A DNA stretch of 39,279 bases, taken from positions 1-39,279 of the forward strand of contig CALZJC010000008.1 of assembly GCA_945787525.1 (NCBI GenBank). The letters are read 5' to 3'. The number at the start of each line of letters is the position of its first letter. Position 1 is the first letter of the stretch. The DNA comes from Thermoanaerobaculia bacterium (GTDB lineage Bacteria > Acidobacteriota > Thermoanaerobaculia > Multivoradales > JAHEKO01). The translations under genes were made by a program, and so were the position numbers. Shown here piece after piece: positions 8,370 to 15,704 of the stretch. Under the pieces are notes generated by a model. It saw only the letters and a list, made by a program, of their open reading frames with translations. It had not been told where the DNA came from and did no database searches.

Positions 8370-10022
8370 ATGAAGCCGGGCCGGCAGGTCGTCACGGGCG
8401 CGGTCGCCATGGCGGTGCTGGCCGCGGCGGCGTCGCGAGCGCAGCCGGAACAGCCGGACGGGTGGCTGGCGGTGCGCAGCGCCAACTTCACCGTCTACTC
8501 CGACGCCGAGGCCGAACGCGCCGTCGAGATCGCCAGCGGCCTCGAGCGGCTGCGCGACGCCTTCGCGCGGCTGGCTCCGGAGGTCTCCGTGAGCTCGCCG
8601 GTGCCGACTCGCATCGTCGCCTTCCGCGACGCGGAGTCGTTCGCCGGCTACAAGACCATCGCGGACCGCGACGGAATCAAGATCCTGGGCCAGTTTCTGG
8701 CCCATCGTGACGGCAACTTCATCGCCTTGAACGCCGACCCCAGCCTGGTGGGCGCCCTGGCGACCATCCAGCACGAGTACGTGCACGAGCTGGTGCAGCA
8801 CAACCTGCCGACGGTGCCGCTGTGGTTCAACGAGGGGCTGGCCGAGTACTACAGCACCTTCGCGGTCGAGGGCGAGGTCGCTTTCGTCGGCCGGCCGGTG
8901 GCGCGCCACCTGCGCTGGCTGCAGGCCCATCCGCGGTTCTCGCTCGGCGAAGTGCTCGCCACGACCCGCGCGTCCGCCGCCGAGCATGGCGCCGAGGCCG
9001 CCGGTCAGATGTACGCCGTCTCATGGCTGCTGGTGCACTATCTGCTGTCCGGCGATGCCGACCGGCTGGACGCCGCCGCCGAGCTTCTCTACCTGCTCGA
9101 CAGCGGCGAAGAGCCGGAGGCGGCGGTCTACGCGGCGCTCGATCTCGGCGCCGTCGAACTGACCGAGCGGCTGCGCGAGTACCTGCTGCGGCCGCTGGCC
9201 CAGGCCGGCTGGCGGCTTCCCGCCGGCGCCGGCGCCGCGCCGGCGGTCGAGTCGGTGGACGCCGCCGATCTGCTGAGCCACCTCGGGGACCTGCTGACGC
9301 GGCAGCGGCAGCTCGACGCCGCCGGCCGGCACTACGACCTGGCGCTGGCCTACGACAGCCTTCACGCCGGCGCTCACTCCGGTCTGGCCACGGTGCGCGA
9401 TCTCGAGGGCCGGCTCGAAGAAGCGGCGATCCTGCACCGCGAGGCGATCGCCTTGCGGCCGGTGGCAGCCGAGCCCTATCTGCGCTTCGGCCGTCATCTG
9501 ATCGAGGTGGCGCAGAGCGGGCTGCCCGACGAGACTGCCGCCGCCGAGCTGGCCGATGAGGCGCGCGCCATGTTTGCCATGGCGGCGCGCCGGGCTCCCG
9601 ATTTCGCCGAGTGCCGCGCCATGCTCGGTGCGGCTCAGCTGCTGCCGGGCGGCGCGCCGGAGCGCGGGATCGCGCTGCTCGAGGAAGTCCGCCGTGAGTT
9701 GCCGCAACGCGCCGACATCGTCTTCAACCTGTTGCAGCTCAATCTGGCCGACGATCGCGTCGCGCCGGCGGCGGCCCTGCTCGGTGGCGCCCTGGCGCGG
9801 CTCGCCGACGCCGAGATGCTGGCCCGGGCCCGCGAGGCGGTGGAGCGGACCTCGTACCTCAAGGCGGCGCGCGAGGCGCTGGCCGACGGGCAGGTGGACG
9901 AGGGGCTGCGGCTACTCGATCGGGCGCTCGAAGCGACCAGCGATGCGCAGATGCGGGCGGCGATCGCCGCTCAGCGCGCCACCATCGAGCGTCGCGCGGG
10001 CTACCGCGGGCGCGGCGAATAG
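8370..10022 (+). CDS. Peptidase-MA-like metalloprotease with TPR repeats
   Basis: This is a 550-residue protein from the ATG at 8370 (a GTG at 8367 is directly in front and could serve instead). A short signal peptide is followed by a domain (about 30-225) with HEYVH at 135-139 and, about 15 residues later, WFNEGLAEYYS. This is the HExxH...E arrangement of gluzincin proteases of the Peptidase-MA/DUF1570 type. The rest (about 295-540) is alpha-helical with TPR-like repeats, probably for protein binding. Start and stop of neighbours are close (25 bases after the helicase, 50 before the NfeD-like gene). Substrate unknown; an envelope location is inferred from the signal peptide. Confidence 0.85.
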   Translation: MKPGRQVVTGAVAMAVLAAAASRAQPEQPDGWLAVRSANFTVYSDAEAERAVEIASGLERLRDAFARLAPEVSVSSPVPTRIVAFRDAESFAGYKTIADRDGIKILGQFLAHRDGNFIALNADPSLVGALATIQHEYVHELVQHNLPTVPLWFNEGLAEYYSTFAVEGEVAFVGRPVARHLRWLQAHPRFSLGEVLATTRASAAEHGAEAAGQMYAVSWLLVHYLLSGDADRLDAAAELLYLLDSGEEPEAAVYAALDLGAVELTERLREYLLRPLAQAGWRLPAGAGAAPAVESVDAADLLSHLGDLLTRQRQLDAAGRHYDLALAYDSLHAGAHSGLATVRDLEGRLEEAAILHREAIALRPVAAEPYLRFGRHLIEVAQSGLPDETAAAELADEARAMFAMAARRAPDFAECRAMLGAAQLLPGGAPERGIALLEEVRRELPQRADIVFNLLQLNLADDRVAPAAALLGGALARLADAEMLARAREAVERTSYLKAAREALADGQVDEGLRLLDRALEATSDAQMRAAIAAQRATIERRAGYRGRGE

Positions 10023-10040
10023 AAGAGCCGCCGCGGCGTA

Positions 10041-10046
10041 TAGAAT
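10041..10046 (+). promoter_or_regulatory. Possible -10 box before the NfeD-flotillin pair
   Basis: TAGAAT (part of TATAGAAT at 10039-10046) lies 26 bases before the ATG at 10073 in an otherwise GC-rich gap. No convincing -35 hexamer is present 16-18 bases upstream, so this is weak evidence for an own promoter. Confidence 0.25.
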
Positions 10047-10072
10047 CCCGGGAGACGACACAGGGGCTCGAC

Positions 10073-10660
10073 ATGTTCGATTGGTGGTCGACACTCGGCA
10101 AGGCGCTGCAGATTTTCTACGGCATCGCCATCACCACGTCCGCCGTGATGCTGCTGCAGCTGGTGCTGATGCTGTTCGGCATGGATGGCGATTCCGACTT
10201 CGACGTCGACGACATCGACGACCACGGGACCGGCGGCATCCTCTCGGTGCGCACCGTCACCGCGTTTTTCGTCGGCTTCGGCTGGACCGGGGTGGCGGCC
10301 ATCGAGGCCGGTTGGACCCTGCTGCCGGCGATCGTCGTCTCCACCGGCGTCGGCGGCGCTTTCATGGGCGGCGTCTTCCTGCTGATGCGCACCCTCTACA
10401 GCATGCGCTACACCGGCACCCTCGACTATCACAACGCGATCGGCCAGGTGGGCAACGTCTACCTGCGGATTCCCGCGGCGATGGCAGGACCGGGCCAGAT
10501 CGAAGTGCTGGTCCAGGGCAGGTTGCGTGTGGTGCAGGCTTTTACCCGCGCCGAGCGCCAGTTGGGCAACAGCGAACGCGTTCGGGTGACCGAGTTGATA
10601 GACGAGACGACACTGCTCGTGGAGCCGCTGGAAGGCGAGCCGCGGGCCGAGGAGGACTGA
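10073..10660 (+). CDS. NfeD-like membrane protein, flotillin partner
   Basis: This 195-residue protein has a hydrophobic segment at about 10-38, an acidic loop (GDSDFDVDDIDD) and two more membrane segments (about 60-78 and 83-108). The C-terminal soluble domain of about 75 residues (GQVGNVYLRIP ... VRVTELIDETTLLVEPL) has the small OB-fold pattern of NfeD proteins. In B. subtilis the analogous protein YuaF is encoded next to flotillin YuaG/FloT; here the flotillin gene starts four bases after this stop. AGGGG lies six bases upstream of the ATG. Role by family: partner of flotillin in membrane-domain organisation. Confidence 0.85.
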   Translation: MFDWWSTLGKALQIFYGIAITTSAVMLLQLVLMLFGMDGDSDFDVDDIDDHGTGGILSVRTVTAFFVGFGWTGVAAIEAGWTLLPAIVVSTGVGGAFMGGVFLLMRTLYSMRYTGTLDYHNAIGQVGNVYLRIPAAMAGPGQIEVLVQGRLRVVQAFTRAERQLGNSERVRVTELIDETTLLVEPLEGEPRAEED

Positions 10661-10664
10661 GCTC

Positions 10665-12068
10665 ATGGGTGGACTTGGCTTTCTGTTCCTGGCGGTTTCG
10701 GGTTTTCTGGTTGCCTTCGTGGCCGTCGTCGCGGTACTGCGTCGCTACAAGCGCTGCCCCTCGGACAAGATCCTCGTGGTCTACGGCAAGGTCGCCGGCG
10801 GCGGCAGCGGCGCTTCGGCGAAGTGCTACCACGGCGGCGCCTCGTTCATCGTGCCGGTGTTCCAGGACTACCGCTTCCTGGACCTGGCGCCGATGACCAT
10901 CGACATCAAGCTCGAAGGCGCCCTGTCGCTGCAGAACATCCGGGTCAACACGCCGTCTACGTTCACCGTCGGCATCTCCACGGAGCCCGGCGTGATGGAG
11001 AACGCCGCCGAGCGCCTGCTGCACATGGACATGAACCATGTCGCCGAGCTGGCCCGCGACATCATCTTCGGCCAGATGCGTGTGGTCATGGCGACCATGC
11101 CGATCGAGGAGATCAACGCCGACCGCGACAAGCTGATCGAGAACATCTCCTCGGGGGTCGAGGTGGAGCTCAAGAAGGTCGGTCTGCGGCTGATCAACGT
11201 CAACGTCCAGGACATCACCGACGAGTCGGGCTACATCGACGCGCTGGGCAAGGAGGCCGCGGCGCGGGCCATCAACGAGGCCAAGGTCAAGGTCGCCGAC
11301 AAGGAGCGGGACGGCTCCATCGGCGCCGCCGAGGCGGATCGCGACAAGCGGATCAAGGTGGCGGAGGCCGGCGCGACTGCGGTCGAGGGCGAGAACCAGT
11401 CGAAGATCAAGGTGGCCAACTCGGATGCCCTCAGACGCCAGGCGGAGGCCGAGGCGGAACGGCTGGCCAGCGTCGCCGAAGCGGTCAAGACCGCGCAGGC
11501 GCTGCAGGAGGCCTACACCGCCGAGGAGCTGGCCGAGCGCGAGCGCGCCCGACGCGAGGAGGCGACCCAGGCGGCCAACGTCATCGTCCCCGCCGAGATC
11601 AAGAAGCGCGAGGTCGAGGTGCTGGCCGAGGCCGAGGCCGAGCGAGTCCGACGGGTGCGCAAGGGCGAGGCCGACGGTCTGCTTTCGGTCATGGAGGCCG
11701 AGGCCGAGGGCCTGAAGGCGATCCTGACCCGCAAGGCGGAGGGCTTCGGCCACATCGTCATGGCCGCCACCGGCAAGCCCGAGCTGGCGTCGTTGCTGCT
11801 GGTCACCGAGCAGCTGCCCAAGCTGGTCGAGGAGCAGGTCAAGGCGATCTCCAACCTCAAGATCGATTCGGTGACCGTCTGGGAGGGTGGTGGCAGGAAC
11901 GCCGACGGCAAATCGTCGACCGCGGACTTCGTCTCCAGCCTGGTGGGCGTGCTGCCGCCGCTGCACGAGCTGACGAAAAACGTCGGCGTCGAGCTGCCGG
12001 AGATCCTCGGCCGCTCGCGCGGCGAGCGCGAAGGCGGCTCCGGGGACGGCGGCGACGGTGTCGCCTGA
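10665..12068 (+). CDS. Flotillin family protein (SPFH domain)
   Basis: The 467-residue protein begins with a membrane anchor (residues about 3-24), followed by an SPFH/band-7 domain up to about residue 190 and then a long alpha-helical region (about 195-380). That region is rich in Ala and Glu, with many EAEAE-type repeats, the hallmark of flotillins and the part that drives oligomerisation. The tail (about 390-467) is less charged. Flotillins form large cage-like assemblies at the membrane and affect fluidity and protein complex assembly. Together with the NfeD-like protein it makes a standard two-gene unit. The assignment to the flotillin rather than the stomatin branch rests on the EA repeats and the neighbour. 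Confidence 0.95.
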   Translation: MGGLGFLFLAVSGFLVAFVAVVAVLRRYKRCPSDKILVVYGKVAGGGSGASAKCYHGGASFIVPVFQDYRFLDLAPMTIDIKLEGALSLQNIRVNTPSTFTVGISTEPGVMENAAERLLHMDMNHVAELARDIIFGQMRVVMATMPIEEINADRDKLIENISSGVEVELKKVGLRLINVNVQDITDESGYIDALGKEAAARAINEAKVKVADKERDGSIGAAEADRDKRIKVAEAGATAVEGENQSKIKVANSDALRRQAEAEAERLASVAEAVKTAQALQEAYTAEELAERERARREEATQAANVIVPAEIKKREVEVLAEAEAERVRRVRKGEADGLLSVMEAEAEGLKAILTRKAEGFGHIVMAATGKPELASLLLVTEQLPKLVEEQVKAISNLKIDSVTVWEGGGRNADGKSSTADFVSSLVGVLPPLHELTKNVGVELPEILGRSRGEREGGSGDGGDGVA

Positions 12069-12074
12069 GTGAGA

Positions 12075-12089
12075 AGGTCACTCTGACCT
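12075..12089. terminator. Short hairpin between convergent genes
   Basis: AGGTCA and TGACCT form a perfect 6-bp stem with a CTC loop between the flotillin stop and the stop of the minus-strand hydrolase. There is no T-run on either side, so intrinsic termination is doubtful; it may be a weak bidirectional terminator. Confidence 0.25.
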
Positions 12090-12999
12090 AACCGGTGCGG
12101 TTGCGCGCCAGAAAGGTGCGCATCAGCTCGGCCAGCTGGTCCGGGGCTTCCTCGGGTGGAATGTGACCGACGCCGTCGAGCAGGTGGAACTCCGCCCGCG
12201 GCAGGATCTCCGACGCCTCGCGTCCGTCCTCCGGCACGGTCAGCTCGTCCTTGGCTCCCCAGACCAAGAGCACCGGCAGATCGAGGAGCGCCAGATCGGG
12301 CAGCTCGCGGGGCTCGCGGGTGGGCATCGTGAGACCACGGAAGGCGCGACTGACCCCCTCGATCCGTACCCGTTCGTGGTAGGCGTCCACCAGATCGTCG
12401 CTGATCTGCGAGTCGTCGGCGAAAGATCCCTCCAGGCCTGACACCACGGCGCTGCGCCTGATGGCGCGGGTACGAACGAAGAGGTACGTGAGGGGCCGGT
12501 TGGCGGCCGAGCGCTGCCGCCGCTCCCACGGATACGCGGCGCCGGCGCTGTCGACCAGGATGAGCGAGCGAACCCTCTCCGGGTGGCGCCAGGCCAGGTG
12601 GGTGGCCAGCGCCCCGCCGTAGGAGTGGCCGGCGATGTGAGCGCTGTCGAGCCCCAGCCCATCCATCACCCCGAGTACCAGGGCCAGCTGTCCGGCCACG
12701 GTGTAGGCATCGTAGGAGCGCGAGCGCTCGGTGTAGCCAAAGCCGTTGAGATCGACGGCGATCAGCTCGTATTCACCTGCCAGCGCCGCCGTGACGTGAC
12801 GCCAGGAGTAGGCCGAAGCGCCAAAGCCGTGCAGCAGCACCACCGGCTCACCGCGGCCCGAGCGCACCACGTGAATCGTCCGACCGTCCACCTGGACGAG
12901 ATTCTCGGCCGGCAGCCGAGCCCTCAGCTCCTCGTAGGGGATCAGCGGCACGCAGCCGCCGGCGAGAACCAGGGCGAGGGCGCCCACCAGTGGCCTCAT
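12088..12999 (-). CDS. Alpha/beta hydrolase, probable lipoprotein
   Basis: The 303-residue protein begins MRPLVGALALVLAGGC, a short lipoprotein-type signal with Cys16 as the probable acylated residue (the lipobox AGGC is slightly off consensus). The fold pattern is complete: oxyanion strand VVLLHGFG (53-60), nucleophile elbow GHSYGG with Ser126, an Asp in VWGAKDELTVP and a His in LDGVGHIPPEEAP. It resembles epoxide-hydrolase/haloalkane-dehalogenase-like esterases in layout, but the substrate is not deducible. It is the last gene of a minus-strand group that includes yqiA-like, pepE and a small hypothetical gene. Confidence 0.92.
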   Translation of the reverse strand: MRPLVGALALVLAGGCVPLIPYEELRARLPAENLVQVDGRTIHVVRSGRGEPVVLLHGFGASAYSWRHVTAALAGEYELIAVDLNGFGYTERSRSYDAYTVAGQLALVLGVMDGLGLDSAHIAGHSYGGALATHLAWRHPERVRSLILVDSAGAAYPWERRQRSAANRPLTYLFVRTRAIRRSAVVSGLEGSFADDSQISDDLVDAYHERVRIEGVSRAFRGLTMPTREPRELPDLALLDLPVLLVWGAKDELTVPEDGREASEILPRAEFHLLDGVGHIPPEEAPDQLAELMRTFLARNRTG

Positions 13000-13023
13000 G
13001 GTCGTATCGAGCCGCCGCTCCGG

Positions 13024-13311
13024 CTAGTCCCGGGGCCGCTCGTAGCCGGCTCGGTCGATCCGGGTGCGGGACTCCAGGTCGCGGTCGACGTCCGCCTGCC
13101 AGGCGCCGGCGAGGGCCCTCGGCCCGGCCCACCGGTCGAGGGCCCGTCGCGCCGCTTCGGTGGCCGGTTCGAGCGATGCCAACTCCTCGACCGCCATCGC
13201 CGGGGGCGGCAGGTGGAGTCCGATCGAGGCGATCCCGTCGGCTTCTGGGCGATCGTTGCAGCGGTCATCCGGGCTTCTGCTTTTCTTTCGCTCGTAGCGA
13301 AAGGGAGGCAT
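13024..13311 (-). CDS. Small hypothetical protein
   Basis: A 95-residue frame fills the gap between pepE and the lipoprotein hydrolase on the same strand. The second half (from MAVEELASLEPATEAARR on, start near 13197) has codons with strongly G/C third positions like real genes here, and a charged helical composition ending in RAGYERPRD. The first 35 codons look less coding-like and contain a palindrome, so the true product may be only the last 57 residues. I do not recognise a family. It could also be non-coding. Confidence 0.4.
   Translation of the reverse strand: MPPFRYERKKSRSPDDRCNDRPEADGIASIGLHLPPPAMAVEELASLEPATEAARRALDRWAGPRALAGAWQADVDRDLESRTRIDRAGYERPRD
13285..13303. repeat. Perfect 8-bp inverted repeat
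   Basis: CTTTCGCT and AGCGAAAG are separated by three bases (CGT). The site lies at the beginning of the small frame downstream of pepE. It could be an operator or a short RNA hairpin; there is no T-run for a terminator. Confidence 0.45.
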
Positions 13312-13374
13312 CGTACAGGGGATGGGCGGTGAGGTCTACAACCGGCGTCAGACGCGGCGCAAGACAGGCGCCGG

Positions 13375-14115
13375 TCAGCCAGAGGACGGCAACCGTCGGT
13401 CGATGCGATCGCCGGCGACCAGTGGCTGGGGCTCGGAGCCGCGCAGGAAGAGCTTGCCGCCCGGCTCGCCCTCGATGGTGATCCGCTCGCCCTCGATCTC
13501 CAGCAGGGCGCCTTCGCGCAGGGCCACCACCGGAGTCTCGTTCTCCTCGTGGAACTCCCTGAGCCGTGCATCGCGGGTCTCGCCCATGTGCGTCGAGGTC
13601 GGGTCAGGGTCGATGTAGTGCGGGTTGATCTGGAACTCCACCAGCCCGAGAGCGGTGAACGAGGCGGGCTGCACGATCGGCATGTCGTTGGTGGTCCGGA
13701 TCGTCAGCCCGGCGACATTGGAGCCGGCGCTGGCGCCGAGATAGGGCGTGCCGGCCTCGACGCGGCGGCGGATCGGCTCCACCAGCCGGTCCCGCAGCAG
13801 CCGATCGAGCAGCCTGAAGGTGTTGCCGCCGCCGATGAAGATCGCCGCCGCGCCCTCGACCGCGGCGACCGGGTCGGGCGCCTGGTGGATGCCATCGACG
13901 CCGACGCCGAGGGCGGCGAAGCGCTGCCGCACCTGGCCGAGGTAGCCGTCCAGATCGTGCCCTGCGTAGGGCACGAAGAGCAAGCGGTCGATGCCGGCGA
14001 GCAGCTTCTCGAGATGCGGCTCGAGGTGGTCCAGATAGCCGGTGCCGTGCACCCGCGAGGTGGAAGCGAGAATGAGCCGTCGAGCCGTGGGTGCCACCGT
14101 CCAGACCTCTGCCAT
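13375..14115 (-). CDS. pepE: Peptidase E (alpha-aspartyl dipeptidase, S51)
   Basis: The 246-residue protein matches the size of dipeptidase E, which cleaves N-terminal Asp-Xaa dipeptides in the cytoplasm. The nucleophile motif GASAGSNVAG has Ser129; IFIGGGNTFRLL (92-103) is the conserved glycine-rich strand-turn, and INPHYIDPDP (163-172) carries the catalytic His166. It has no signal peptide. The gene follows the yqiA-like gene with a 6-base gap, so the two are very likely co-transcribed. Confidence 0.93.
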   Translation of the reverse strand: MAEVWTVAPTARRLILASTSRVHGTGYLDHLEPHLEKLLAGIDRLLFVPYAGHDLDGYLGQVRQRFAALGVGVDGIHQAPDPVAAVEGAAAIFIGGGNTFRLLDRLLRDRLVEPIRRRVEAGTPYLGASAGSNVAGLTIRTTNDMPIVQPASFTALGLVEFQINPHYIDPDPTSTHMGETRDARLREFHEENETPVVALREGALLEIEGERITIEGEPGGKLFLRGSEPQPLVAGDRIDRRLPSSG

Positions 14116-14121
14116 GGGCTG

Positions 14122-14793
14122 CTAGACCTCCAGGAAGTCGATGATGCCTTGGCCGATCCGATCGAGTCGGTCGGCCAGGCGGTGATCGGTGTCGAGCAGA
14201 CGCAGCGACACGTTGGGGCGGTCGGCGGCGAAGCGCACGCTCTGCCGGTAGGGCACGCTCTCATCCCGGCGGCCGTGGTAGATCAAGGTCGGCATCTCCA
14301 GGTGGGCCGAGAAGCTGTCGTAGCCGCGCAGATCCTCGACCAGCCCGTAGTGTACGGGGCGCTGGTCGCCGCTGGCCGAATGCGGCAGGTCGAGAAAGCC
14401 GTCGCGCCGCCAGCGTTCGAGCCAGTCATCGTCGAGCTCGCCGCGCTCGCGCCGGCGCTCCGCGTCGCCCAGGAGATCGAGCGCTGGCGCCAGCAGCACC
14501 AGCCGCCGGATCTTCGCCGCGGCGTCTCCGCGGTGTCGATCGACGAAGTGCAACGCCGCCAGGCCGCCGAAGCTGGAGCCCACCAGGTCCAGCGGGCCGG
14601 GTGACATGTCCGTCACCAGCTCGGCCACGCGGTCGACCACCGCGGTCAGGGTGAGTCGCTCGAAGCTGGGTACCTCGAGATCGGGCACCAGGTAGTTGAA
14701 CCCGCGGCGGCGCAGCCGCTCGCCCAGCACGACCGCCTTGGCGGAGGCAGGCGAGGAGCCCAGGCCGTGCAGATGCAGGACGGTTGGCGGCAT
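14122..14793 (-). CDS. YqiA/YcfP-family alpha/beta-fold esterase
   Basis: This 223-residue protein lacks a signal peptide. It starts with VLHLHGLGSSPASAK, the oxyanion segment typical of YqiA/YcfP-like esterases. The nucleophile elbow is VGSSFGGLAA with Ser74; the acid is in YHGRRDESVP and the base in DTDHRLAD near the C-terminus, so the triad is complete. E. coli YqiA hydrolyses short acyl esters; the physiological substrate is unknown. First gene of the pepE group; the next gene upstream is a sulfotransferase-like gene, 110 bases away. Confidence 0.88.
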   Translation of the reverse strand: MPPTVLHLHGLGSSPASAKAVVLGERLRRRGFNYLVPDLEVPSFERLTLTAVVDRVAELVTDMSPGPLDLVGSSFGGLAALHFVDRHRGDAAAKIRRLVLLAPALDLLGDAERRRERGELDDDWLERWRRDGFLDLPHSASGDQRPVHYGLVEDLRGYDSFSAHLEMPTLIYHGRRDESVPYRQSVRFAADRPNVSLRLLDTDHRLADRLDRIGQGIIDFLEV

Positions 14794-14903
14794 CGGTGGG
14801 GTATCGTCTCAGAAGCCTTTCAGGGCGCCAAGATCGGCCTTCGCCCCGGAGTCCGGCAGGACGGGCGCTGGCGCCCGACCACGGCTCGCCGCCGGCCGCC
14901 TGG

Positions 14904-15521
14904 CTAGGACCGGTTGTCGGCCCGGTTGCGGTAGAGCTCGGGGTCGGCGACCGCCGCCATCCCCTCGACGTCCAGGTCGCCGCCCAGGAAGGCGGCCAGG
15001 CGGCGGGCCTGCTCGAGCGGTTCGGCCAGCACCGCGGTGTAGTGCACCGGCAGGACGCGGAACTGGGGCCCGTTCTTGAGCAGGTAGCCGGCCCTCCAGA
15101 GGTCGTTCTCGAAGACCTCCCTCATCTGCTCGTCGCCGGCGTCCGCGTCCTCGCCGCGGCGCTCGAGCATCTTGGCTTGCGAGGCCAGGATCTCGCCCAG
15201 GTCGCGGCGCATGAAGACAACGCGGTAGTTGTGGCGGGCGGGCAGCTCGCGCAGCAGGGTCGAGATGATCTTCACACCCTTGCCCCGCGCCCCGACCAGC
15301 CAGGACTTGTCGGGGTTGCGGGCCAGGTTCATCACCGGCTCGTACTCGAAGTAGCCCTTGGGGTTGTCCTCGTCGGCCTGGCGCTCGCCGTCGGTCAGCA
15401 GGGGCAGGCCGCCGGCCTGCAGCATCTTCATCGCCATCGAGGTGCCCGAGCGGGGCAGCCCCGACACCACGATGATGGGCCGGCCGTAGCGCAGGCGTCG
15501 GTAGGTGTCGCGCAAGCTCAC
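14904..15521 (-). CDS. Sulfotransferase-like P-loop protein
   Basis: The frame is open up to 15692, but I prefer the GTG at 15519-15521 (MSLRDTYRRLRYGRP...), since the upstream part is Arg/Pro-rich and low in coding character; this gives 205 residues. The nucleotide loop SGLPRSGTSMAMKML is the PAPS 5'-phosphosulfate loop, followed by YFEYEPVMNL and the strand-helix RVVFMRRDLGEILASQ, which fits the 3'-phosphate-binding site. The end (VHYTAVLAEPLEQARRLAAFL) corresponds to the usual sulfotransferase tail. Acceptor unknown. It is divergent from the alkaline-phosphatase operon, and such pairs often act on envelope glycans or lipids; that is inference. Confidence 0.8.
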   Translation of the reverse strand: MSLRDTYRRLRYGRPIIVVSGLPRSGTSMAMKMLQAGGLPLLTDGERQADEDNPKGYFEYEPVMNLARNPDKSWLVGARGKGVKIISTLLRELPARHNYRVVFMRRDLGEILASQAKMLERRGEDADAGDEQMREVFENDLWRAGYLLKNGPQFRVLPVHYTAVLAEPLEQARRLAAFLGGDLDVEGMAAVADPELYRNRADNRS

Positions 15522-15704
15522 TGGCGTCTCGAATCCGTGCAGTTTTGATAGGATCTGCTGGCCCGGCGGGGCACCGCGCGGTGGCCGCCGTCGGCAGCCT
15601 GGACACGATACAACAAGACCACCCGGCTTCATCAGAGGGCGGCGAGCTTTACCGGCGGCCGGTCGGCCGTCATTGAATCGACCAACAACCACGACGGGAC
15701 TCAG

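Noticed and set aside
12069-12080. 12-base word GTGAGAAGGTCA repeated near 32330
   Set aside because: Two copies of a 12-mer in 39 kb are expected by chance; the surroundings do not match.
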